Shown: piece after piece, positions 21,750 to 26,368 of the stretch | How the letters are laid out: every line of letters begins with the position of its first letter | Numbering within the stretch: the first letter of the stretch is position 1 | Origin: a virus | Direction: 5' to 3' (one strand) | IMG/VR virus record: IMGVR_UViG_3300025889_000826 | Location: 1-26,368 of that record | Length of the DNA stretch: 26,368 nt | Made by a program: the position numbers and the translations under genes | The notes under the pieces: generated by a model | The model's input: only the letters and a program-made list of their open reading frames with translations | Databases searched by the model: none | Told to the model about the DNA's origin: nothing

Positions 21750-21974
21750 TTAGTCCATCAAGTCTACTTGAACGTCCACACCGCTTCGGTTATGACCATG
21801 ACCAAGAACCTTCCAGCGGCTTATAAAACGCAGAGCCGATTCGATTTCTTCCCTGTGCGTAATCGATCCGATGTTTTGAACATCCTTGACTCGACAATAC
21901 ATCACGAAGTCACCGACAATAAAACGAATTTTCTGGTTGTTGTTCAGACCCGAAATAAATTGCTTGGTACGCAT
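21750..21974 (-). CDS. small protein, unknown function
   Basis: 74 residues, with strands KIRFIVGDFVMYCRVKDV and a helix REEIESALRFISRWKVLG; a compact alpha/beta fold is likely. Strong SD (AGGAG, eight bases upstream). Its ATG overlaps the stop of the upstream gene by one base (TAATG). GC-richer codon use and strong SDs set this cluster (21.4-22.6 kb) apart from the late-type genes. Not recognised. Confidence 0.65.
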   Translation of the reverse strand: MRTKQFISGLNNNQKIRFIVGDFVMYCRVKDVQNIGSITHREEIESALRFISRWKVLGHGHNRSGVDVQVDLMD

Positions 21975-22162
21975 TAGTTAATCTCCTCTACAATCTCATA
22001 GTTGCGAAATACAATACTACCGTTGCAGCAGCAATAGCAAGTGTATGGCACCCCATAGTCCTCTTCGATGTCCATATACCACGCATCGGCGCAGCGAGGA
22101 CAGGGAGCGATAGCCAGGGCATCTTGTGCGGCAAACTCAACGTATTCAGACCAATCAGACAT
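21974..22162 (-). CDS. small zinc-ribbon-like protein
   Basis: 62 residues from the ATG at 22162 (GGTG six bases upstream; 22168 is possible). Cysteine pairs CPRC (~21-24) and CYCCC (~42-46) are separated by an acidic loop, the spacing of a small zinc ribbon. The start is MSDWSEYVEFAAQDAL. It may bind nucleic acid or a protein partner. Not assigned to a family. Confidence 0.65.
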   Translation of the reverse strand: MSDWSEYVEFAAQDALAIAPCPRCADAWYMDIEEDYGVPYTCYCCCNGSIVFRNYEIVEEIN

Positions 22163-22167
22163 TTGCA

Positions 22168-22347
22168 TCACCCAATATATTCATTGTTCAGGATATCGGC
22201 GACAGCCTTCTTCGCCAGTTCGAGGGCCGCTAGCGCAGTCCAGAGATCGTCCTCGGTGGGTTCAGTGTCAGGCTGATTCACAAAACGATCAGCCACAGAC
22301 AACTTGCGAGCCACTTGATCCAGCAAATCTTGCTTGGTAGGGATCAT
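22168..22347 (-). CDS. small helical protein, unknown function
   Basis: 59 residues from the ATG at 22347, chosen because GGAGGA lies nine bases upstream; the in-frame ATG at 22356 abuts that SD. Predicted helices are TKQDLLDQVARKLSVADRFV and DLWTALAALELAKKAVADIL. No TM segment or motif recognised. Confidence 0.65.
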   Translation of the reverse strand: MIPTKQDLLDQVARKLSVADRFVNQPDTEPTEDDLWTALAALELAKKAVADILNNEYIG

Positions 22348-22348
22348 A

Positions 22349-22564
22349 TTACACATTCCTCCAAAAGTCGTCGCGGAACATCTCGATCGCCTCAGCGGCA
22401 GTCACGTTCTTGTAATAAGTCCACGGTGCCATATCATCATCCTCGGGTATTGCCACAAAGTGATCGCGCTTGTAAGAATACAGCACCCAACCACCACCAT
22501 GATCAAGCTCGCGCCAAATATACTCCCCACCACGATCAAACTCGCGCCAACGATACTCTTCCAT
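22349..22564 (-). CDS. small protein with internal duplication, first gene of early cluster
   Basis: 71 residues from the ATG at 22564 (GGAG about seven bases upstream; the ATG at 22588 lies 5' of this SD). The first 23 residues are a doubled unit, YRWREFDRGGE then YIWRELDHGGG, encoded by a 33-bp imperfect tandem duplication. The rest has VLYSYKRDHFVAIPEDD and AAEAIEMFRDDFW. Unknown function. First open frame behind the sigma70-like promoter at 22600-22628. Confidence 0.7.
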   Translation of the reverse strand: MEEYRWREFDRGGEYIWRELDHGGGWVLYSYKRDHFVAIPEDDDMAPWTYYKNVTAAEAIEMFRDDFWRNV

Positions 22565-22599
22565 CACTTTCTCCGATACCTTTCTCAAACTGTAAAGAT

Positions 22600-22628
22600 A
22601 TTATGAATCCTAATGGCTCAAAAGTCAA
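22600..22628 (-). promoter_or_regulatory. sigma70-like promoter of the early cluster
   Basis: TTGACT (22628-22623), a 17-base spacer and CATAAT (22605-22600) on the minus strand; both hexamers match 5/6. The start would be near 22593, giving a ~30-base leader with the SD of the 71-residue gene. Confidence 0.7.
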
Positions 22629-22643
22629 GCCCTTTGAGCCATT
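22612..22643. other. perfect inverted repeat around the -35 box, possible operator
   Basis: AATGGCTCAAA (22612-22622) and TTTGAGCCATT (22633-22643) form an 11-bp perfect inverted repeat with a 10-base spacer that holds the -35 hexamer. It lacks a clear minus-strand U-tract. It could be a repressor site controlling the early cluster. The rest of the gene-free stretch 22644-22704 holds only an imperfect direct repeat (TTGGAAATCAAT at 22663 and 22690). Confidence 0.5.
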
Positions 22644-22704
22644 ATTTTCAGGAAATAAACCTTTGGAAATCAATGACTTACAAAACCTGTTGGAAATCAA
22701 TAAC

Positions 22705-23139
22705 TTAGACGTTTAATTTATATTCTTTCGCGGCCTTACGCAATTCTGCTAGGGGCAAGGACAACACTTCTGACAAGATTTTTAGGTAGATTTTAACAAA
22801 GGAAGAGTCATGATAGTCGTATCCCATAGCATGAATCAATTCATGCACTAGCACTAGTTTATTCCTCTGGTTCCTAGACAATTGGATATAATTACCATCT
22901 TCCATTTCTTGACTAAAAGAATATAACATGTCTCCATGCGGAGTTCCCCTGCCGGCTACTATCCTGGGCATAGGTTTCTTTTTACCATATCTTTCCCATA
23001 TCTTTTCTGCCATGATTCTTAGATCGTTCATACTCATAGATTTGGTAGCCGGAGTACCATAGAAATAGTTAGCCTCGAAACTGTATAAGCGGCGAGTGTC
23101 CAATGCAGGACTAGATTTGGCTATTTCGTTAAAGCGCAT
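22705..23139 (-). CDS. zinc metallopeptidase-like protein (second zincin)
   Basis: 144 residues. Zinc motif H99-E100-L-I-H103 within LVLVHELIHAMGYDYHDSSF; the distal H110 gives HExxHxxGxxxH, one residue longer than the metzincin pattern. The upstream helix-strand (MNDLRIMAEKIWERYGKKKP, then IQLSRN) is like SprT/WLM-type minimal zincins. The N terminus MRFNEIAKSS may be a short packaging leader, though less typical than the others here. A near-consensus late box (TATAAATAC) lies three bases before the ATG; no SD. Substrate unknown. Confidence 0.8.
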   Translation of the reverse strand: MRFNEIAKSSPALDTRRLYSFEANYFYGTPATKSMSMNDLRIMAEKIWERYGKKKPMPRIVAGRGTPHGDMLYSFSQEMEDGNYIQLSRNQRNKLVLVHELIHAMGYDYHDSSFVKIYLKILSEVLSLPLAELRKAAKEYKLNV

Positions 23140-23142
23140 TAA

Positions 23143-23151
23143 GTATTTATA
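23143..23151 (-). promoter_or_regulatory. T4-late consensus box TATAAATAC close to start codon
   Basis: TATAAATAC, then TTA, then the ATG at 23139. This is the exact T4 late -10 sequence and the best match in the window. Confidence 0.55.
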
Positions 23152-23359
23152 GATAGGTCACGGTAACATCAGACTGCTTAACAAAAAAAGTAGTATCCAG
23201 TTTTTTGAAATGTAGTTCTTCGTTATTTTTATGTACTAAATGCTTGTCTGTAAAACTGGTTGGACGTTCTAAACGTACTGTAGAGAATGTAGTTGAAGTA
23301 GGTTTACTAATCTGAATAGAAACTCTAGATCCCTGCGTTATCGTGTAAGTCTTGGACAT
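23147..23359 (-). CDS. small beta-rich phage protein, unknown function
   Basis: 70 residues, almost all beta-strand-prone: TYTITQGSRVSIQISKPTST, then FSTVRLERPTSF and TFFVKQSDVTVTYL. There is no hydrophobic anchor. It could be a small structural protein. The ATG at 23359 lies inside the 3' end of the 55-residue membrane-protein gene. AGGA is present, but 12 bases away. Confidence 0.65.
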   Translation of the reverse strand: MSKTYTITQGSRVSIQISKPTSTTFSTVRLERPTSFTDKHLVHKNNEELHFKKLDTTFFVKQSDVTVTYL

Positions 23360-23492
23360 CGTGCTTTATCTTCCTGTATCCTGATATACCTATAATAATA
23401 GTACCAACTAAAATAAGCAAGGGTGTTAATGCTACTGATATAACAACACCTAGAAATAGTATAGCATAAAAATTAAGTAATTTTAGAAACAT
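23325..23492 (-). CDS. 55-residue membrane protein
   Basis: ATG 23492 to TAG 23325. Residues ~4-40 are hydrophobic (LLNFYAILFLGVVISVALTP, then LLILVGTIIIGISGY), room for a helical hairpin, followed by a charged tail (RKIKHDVQDLHDNAG). GGG lies near the start, and a late box with a small hairpin (ACTTCG/CGAAGT, 23499-23514) lies upstream. It overlaps the next gene by 35 bases, more than usual here, but composition and promoter position support it. Unknown function. Confidence 0.55.
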   Translation of the reverse strand: MFLKLLNFYAILFLGVVISVALTPLLILVGTIIIGISGYRKIKHDVQDLHDNAGI

Positions 23493-23512
23493 TTACCCAC
23501 TTCGCCAACGAA

Positions 23513-23521
23513 GTATTTATT
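23513..23521 (-). promoter_or_regulatory. T4-late-like box AATAAATAC
   Basis: AATAAATAC ends 20 bases before the ATG at 23492. Its last bases form part of a 6-bp hairpin (23499-23514). Confidence 0.45.
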
Positions 23522-23542
23522 ATAAATGTTTAAAAAATCGTG

Positions 23543-23761
23543 TTAAGGCTTGCAAGAATCCAAGCAAGCACTATATTTGTCTTCACACTTCTTGTAATCC
23601 ACATCTTTTTTTACATTGGCCATGCAGAGATCAGATTTCTCGTCGCATTTCGCTAGGCACATCTCTGGAGATTCCGATGGATTAGGCATCTCTGTTTCAT
23701 TACTGTCTTGTGCTAGAGTAACGCTAGAAAACAAGAATAGAACTAAGATAAAAAATCTCAT
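23543..23761 (-). CDS. secreted Cys-rich small protein
   Basis: 72 residues. Clear signal peptide (MRFFILVLFLFSSVTLA, cleavage after Ala17). The mature ~55 residues hold six cysteines in a C-x3-C, C, C, C-x3-C arrangement (MCLAKCDEKSDLC, KKCEDKYSACLDSC). This is a twin CX3C-like helical hairpin, expected to form disulfides in the periplasm. SD GAGG is five to six bases upstream. It starts seven bases after the polysaccharide lyase and is probably co-transcribed with it. Function unknown; it could be a lyase partner or envelope inhibitor. Confidence 0.8.
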   Translation of the reverse strand: MRFFILVLFLFSSVTLAQDSNETEMPNPSESPEMCLAKCDEKSDLCMANVKKDVDYKKCEDKYSACLDSCKP

Positions 23762-23768
23762 AATTTCC

Positions 23769-24701
23769 TCACTTTAAACCGGTTGGGGGATTTGGTTTGA
23801 ATACAACTGACTTTGGTGGGGCAACTTCATCATAACTGGAATTCGCGTCTCCAAATCTTACCTCATCATGATACAACAATCTCTCGTCTGGTCCCACCCA
23901 ATTGGTTCTATACTGCTCTCTCCAGCCCCAATTATAGATACCATATTGAAAGTATGCACCTTCTGGTTGTTCACCAAAGAAATTTTGTCCTTCACGCTCA
24001 TAGATCAACTTACCATCTGCCCATACTCTGATGAACCCGTTGTTATCATCTTTGGAGATATTACCAGAGAACTTGAAGTTAGCAACGAAGTCAGTCCACT
24101 GTCCAAGTTTGTATGGAGTGGTTACTTCAAAATATTTATAGTTACCAGGGTTATATCCATTATACCATCCATGATTGCGTAACACGAATCCAGTTTCCTG
24201 ATGCATCAGAGTCAATGGCAAAGTATGGCGCCAGCAAAAACTAGCACCATCGCTGCCACAATTCTTTGGATCGTTGAATCCTTTATCATGAAACTGAAAT
24301 ATGATGCCTCCTGAATACCCGTTCACATAATTCATATCCCAATTAGCAGGAATGAATATGCTTATGCCTAACCAGTATTCTTTACCTTTATCAAAGTTTA
24401 GGATTTTGGAACCCCATTGCGTTTTGCTGTATGGTACAATCACCTGAGACTCAGAACGATATGTCATTACTGTACTGGTCAAACGATTCAAATATGTTCG
24501 CTGCATCCATGATCCACTTCTAGGGGTCACACCGTTCTCTGCTTGAACAATTATATTTGTATTACCGTGACTACGAATAAATGGACTGTCTGCTACTTGA
24601 AGACCATCTTCGTAATCAGTACCACCAATGATGGCTGCGTTGGTATTACTACCTACAACTAGTCCAGAACAAATCAAAAATAGTAAAATATTTTTTAACA
24701 T
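23769..24701 (-). CDS. secreted polysaccharide lyase (ConA-like, heparin-lyase/PL20-type)
   Basis: 310 residues. Signal peptide at 1-22 (cleavage after SNTNA). The jelly-roll lyase features are GKEYWLGISIFIPANW, GGIIFQFHDK (the QFH strand), GQWTDFVANFKFSG, GFIRVWADGKLIYEREG, FQYGIYNWGW and a final LLYHDEVRFGD. These match the Polysacc_lyase (PF14099) type of uronate polysaccharide lyases. A signal peptide is unusual: phage depolymerases are normally tail proteins and lack one. Here the enzyme would be exported to the periplasm or outside by the infected cell. A late box and a GGGGTG SD are upstream. Confidence 0.85.
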   Translation of the reverse strand: MLKNILLFLICSGLVVGSNTNAAIIGGTDYEDGLQVADSPFIRSHGNTNIIVQAENGVTPRSGSWMQRTYLNRLTSTVMTYRSESQVIVPYSKTQWGSKILNFDKGKEYWLGISIFIPANWDMNYVNGYSGGIIFQFHDKGFNDPKNCGSDGASFCWRHTLPLTLMHQETGFVLRNHGWYNGYNPGNYKYFEVTTPYKLGQWTDFVANFKFSGNISKDDNNGFIRVWADGKLIYEREGQNFFGEQPEGAYFQYGIYNWGWREQYRTNWVGPDERLLYHDEVRFGDANSSYDEVAPPKSVVFKPNPPTGLK

Positions 24702-24724
24702 ACGATCACACCCCTGTGTTGACC

Positions 24725-24733
24725 GTATTTAGT
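24725..24733 (-). promoter_or_regulatory. T4-late-like box ACTAAATAC
   Basis: ACTAAATAC ends 23 bases before the lyase ATG (24701), leaving space for the SD. It is a likely late promoter for the lyase and Cys-rich genes. Confidence 0.5.
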
Positions 24734-24735
24734 CT

Positions 24736-24798
24736 TTAGTAAACAGCAACCACAAAAATAAGGACAACAACCAACAACCAAAATCCTATCGTAGACAT
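24736..24798 (-). CDS. possible 20-residue TM micropeptide
   Basis: ATG 24798 to TAA 24736 encodes MSTIGFWLLVVVLIFVVAVY, a single TM helix. It lies four bases after the stop of the beta-barrel-like gene and fills the gap before the lyase promoter. The SD is weak. Such a short frame can arise by chance; the uniformly hydrophobic sequence is the only support. Confidence 0.3.
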   Translation of the reverse strand: MSTIGFWLLVVVLIFVVAVY

Positions 24799-24801
24799 TA
24801 G

Positions 24802-25140
24802 TTACGATCCAAAATAATAACGGATCTCAGTTTCTAGTTTGGCATCATCTGCTTTAGTCTCAAACTTGCCCTTGAGTTGCAAACGATCAGTCAGTTTGAA
24901 CTTGTAACCGATCTCACTAGAAATATCAGTATTCCCATCACCGCTCAACATCGGACCAGCCTCAACATACCACTTGTCAAACTCAGCGCCGAAACGCAAA
25001 AATTGTTGTGTGTTCTTATAATTCCAAGAACTTAAAGACCACTCATTCTTGTACTCTGTATAGTACCATGGATCATCTGCCCAAATAGGTGTAGCGATTG
25101 TAGTAGTTAGTACCGCAAACAAAAATTTAATCTTAGGCAT
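24802..25140 (-). CDS. exported beta-barrel-like protein
   Basis: 112 residues. Signal peptide (MPKIKFLFAVLTTTIATPIWA, cleavage before DDPWYY). The rest alternates hydrophobic and polar residues in strands: EWSLSSWNY, FLRFGAEFDKWYVEAGP, SSEIGYKFKLTDRLQLKGKF, and KLETEIRYYF near the C terminus, as in outer-membrane barrels, though 112 residues would give only four to six strands. It may assemble as an oligomer or be a truncated porin-like piece. GGAG is seven bases upstream, overlapping the end of the previous gene. Phage-encoded OM-type proteins can alter host surface or block superinfection; not shown here. Confidence 0.75.
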   Translation of the reverse strand: MPKIKFLFAVLTTTIATPIWADDPWYYTEYKNEWSLSSWNYKNTQQFLRFGAEFDKWYVEAGPMLSGDGNTDISSEIGYKFKLTDRLQLKGKFETKADDAKLETEIRYYFGS

Positions 25141-25141
25141 T

Positions 25142-25507
25142 TCATTCTCCCCAATTAAAATTAATCCAATCTGTGTCTTCTGGCATGATATTGATCAAAT
25201 CTTGCCAACTCTCTTTAAAATTTTCGTAAATAGGATTTGTGGCACTGTTCAAGCGATAGCCATGCTTGTGACACTTGTATATGTTACCGCTCTTGCCTTC
25301 GAACACAAAATAATCTCCATCTTGCCTTGCCGATACAATACCGCTGTTCAACTTCCAAGCATCGCTAGATAGATATCCTCCCGTCCAACCAGACAAAATT
25401 CTGTAAAGGAAGTAAGGTCCTTTAATTGTAAGTGGAACAATGCGTAGCACTACCCAACAATCTGGTTGCCTGACTGCGCCGTCAATCATGTAATCAAACA
25501 TGTACAC
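25142..25507 (-). CDS. phage protein, unknown function
   Basis: About 121 residues. The start is uncertain: GTG 25507 (GGAGG ten bases upstream) or ATG 25501. The longer frame from 25558 overlaps the neighbour by 65 bases and is unlikely. Contains QPDCWVVLRIVPLTIKGPYF, ILSGWTGGYLSSDAWKLN and a beta hairpin DYFVFEGKSGNIYKCHKHGY. No known catalytic motif. Followed two bases later by the barrel-like gene. Confidence 0.65.
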   Translation of the reverse strand: MYMFDYMIDGAVRQPDCWVVLRIVPLTIKGPYFLYRILSGWTGGYLSSDAWKLNSGIVSARQDGDYFVFEGKSGNIYKCHKHGYRLNSATNPIYENFKESWQDLINIMPEDTDWINFNWGE

Positions 25508-25712
25508 AGCCGTTCTTGCCTCCATATGTGGGAGTGGCGCAGCACTCAAGACATTCATCTAAGTAAGTAACCGTCTGACGCAAGAGTTCTAGTTCCTCAC
25601 GAACTACCTGTAATTCAGTTCGTAGTTCTTCGTTCTGCCTCTGATACTCATCGTTCTCCATCAGCAGCTGCTGATACAGCTGAGTAAACTTCAACAAGTC
25701 TTCCTTATTCAT
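25494..25712 (-). CDS. 72-residue coiled-coil protein (paralogue of 20353-20523)
   Basis: The start MNKEDLLKFTQLYQQLLMEN is followed by a coiled coil (EYQRQNEELRTELQVVREEL, then ELLRQTVTYL) and a Cys-rich end ECLECCATPTYGGKNGC, which could bind zinc or form disulfides. The N terminus and overall plan match the 56-residue protein at 20353-20523. SD AGGAG is seven bases upstream. The ATG overlaps the previous stop as ATGA. Confidence 0.75.
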   Translation of the reverse strand: MNKEDLLKFTQLYQQLLMENDEYQRQNEELRTELQVVREELELLRQTVTYLDECLECCATPTYGGKNGCVHV

Positions 25713-26134
25713 TTCTCGCTCCTGTTACGAATTGCCTGTGCTAGTGCATAGCCTCCATCATCCCAAGCACCGCAGTAAGATTCTACAATCTTAGCGCATT
25801 CCTCCCGCTCGGCTGCAATCAATTTACCTTCATACTCATCAGTATAAATCAGATTGTGTATGGTTAGATAACCAGCCATCTGCGCCTGACCATAGGCTTC
25901 AGGACCAAAGCCAAACACTCCATAAAGAGCATGACGATAAGTGCCTTGATCTTCGATCTCAGCCTGATGGATGCGACGGACCACAGCGCAAAATGCCTTC
26001 AACTGATCCTCTTTGGACAGACTGTTCCAGTACTCTTCTTGCTCCTGTTCAAGTTTAGCGTGGGCTTCTTGAAAGATTTCTGCTAGTTCCCTGAGGTCTT
26101 GTTGTAGTTTATCATACTTTTCTATATCCATCAC
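25709..26134 (-). CDS. conserved-type phage protein, unknown function
   Basis: 141 residues. Helical acidic N terminus (IEKYDKLQQDLRELAEIF), then a core with LKAFCAVVRRIHQAEIEDQG and ALYGVFGFGPEAYGQAQMAG, and a C-terminal AAEREECAKIVE helix followed by ALAQAIRNRSEK. The AEREECAKI...AIRxR ending is very common in phage small proteins of unknown role. Its 5' end overlaps the previous stop by four bases. Confidence 0.75.
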   Translation of the reverse strand: MMDIEKYDKLQQDLRELAEIFQEAHAKLEQEQEEYWNSLSKEDQLKAFCAVVRRIHQAEIEDQGTYRHALYGVFGFGPEAYGQAQMAGYLTIHNLIYTDEYEGKLIAAEREECAKIVESYCGAWDDGGYALAQAIRNRSEK

Positions 26135-26368
26135 TCAACTCCGAAATGTTTTAGGATCATATTGCTCACGGCAATCTCACCAATCGTAGTCACTTCCCCA
26201 GTGGATTTGAAAGGAAGATTGGCACATTCCCTGACAATCAATTCGGCAAATTTTTTTTCAAACTGTAGATCAAACTCATTGTATTCCATATGGTAACCGT
26301 AGTGCTTACAATCATTCACATGAGACCGGGCATAGTCTCTAGCCTGTTCGGCCAGTTGTTCAATTCGT
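26131..26368 (-). CDS. phage protein of FAELIVREC type (5' end off window)
   Basis: The frame is open through the right edge, so the start is missing; the GTG at 26319 is only an internal codon. Upstream in-frame residues RIEQLAEQARDYARSHV join smoothly to the visible part. The core is EKKFAELIVRECANL and the end is MILKHFGVE, both hallmarks of a small family widespread in tailed phages of aquatic bacteria. No function known. The stop overlaps the next gene's start as ATGA-type coupling. Confidence 0.75.
   Translation of the reverse strand, partial: RIEQLAEQARDYARSHVNDCKHYGYHMEYNEFDLQFEKKFAELIVRECANLPFKSTGEVTTIGEIAVSNMILKHFGVE

Noticed and set aside
22604-22716. 37-codon plus-strand frame (MNPNGSKVKPFEPLF...)
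   Set aside because: Tempting composition, but no SD. It runs through the minus-strand promoter and inverted repeat, and its repeated LEIN motif comes from a short DNA direct repeat.
24120-24145. TATAAATA match inside the lyase gene
   Set aside because: It encodes part of the protein (YKYFE) and is not near a gene start. Similar internal matches at 21190 and 13081 were also discarded.
1-26368. tRNA genes
   Set aside because: No cloverleaf with a TTC-type T arm and matching acceptor stem was found by eye in the intergenic gaps.

Overview
The window looks like part of a large, AT-rich, T4-like tailed phage (myovirus) of an aquatic bacterium. No chromosomal housekeeping operon, rRNA or tRNA is visible. 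Genes are short, tightly packed and often overlap by 1-30 bases, and all but two lie on the minus strand. Gene boundaries repeatedly carry a T4-late-promoter-like box (NNTAAATAN). The recognisable products (ATP-dependent DNA ligase, dCMP deaminase, HAD deoxynucleotidase, MazG-like protein, DNA methylase, ClpP, Hsp20, ribosomal protein S21, sulfotransferase) match the repertoire known from T4-like cyanophages and pelagiphages. Host and exact lineage cannot be fixed from the sequence alone.

Layout in genomic order. (1) 1-4.3 kb: a partial acidic repeat protein, a glycosyltransferase-like protein, a HAD nucleotidase, a small protein, dCMP deaminase, a 7Fe-type ferredoxin, a membrane-anchored protein and a cupin. 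(2) 4.3-6.8 kb: early-type genes. An HTH gene has its own sigma70-like promoter and terminator, and a run of small genes lies behind a perfect TTGACA-N17-TATAAT promoter. (3) 6.8-7.6 kb: clpP with its own sigma70-like promoter, followed by a large hairpin and an intrinsic terminator. (4) 7.6-9.7 kb: a 516-residue putative virion protein and a SprT-like metalloprotease. (5) 9.7-10.8 kb: the only plus-strand genes, a membrane-anchored lysine/alanine-rich protein and a degenerate metallophosphoesterase. (6) 10.8-13.1 kb: clpS, hsp20, rpsU and clpX. (7) 13.1-14.6 kb: a membrane coiled-coil gene split by a -1 frameshift at an A9 run. (8) 14.8-19.9 kb: methylase, an unknown protein, DNA ligase and a second glycosyltransferase-like protein. 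(9) 19.9-22.6 kb: sulfotransferase and a cluster of small early genes. (10) 22.7-26.4 kb: a second zincin, then secreted products (Cys-rich protein, polysaccharide lyase, beta-barrel-like protein) and small phage proteins.

Two expression classes can be read from the sequence. Early-type genes have sigma70 promoters and strong Shine-Dalgarno (SD) sites. Late-type genes carry a TAAATA box, in several cases only 3-5 bases before the start codon and without an SD. Several of the latter encode proteins with a short N-terminal leader resembling the T4 capsid-targeting propeptide, suggesting enzymes packed into the head.

The most striking unit is the proteostasis set: ClpX, ClpP, ClpS, an IbpA-type Hsp20 and S21 within 6.2 kb. 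The hsp20 leader folds into two hairpins, and the second masks the SD through a UUGCU motif with one bulged G. That is the architecture of a ROSE RNA thermometer.
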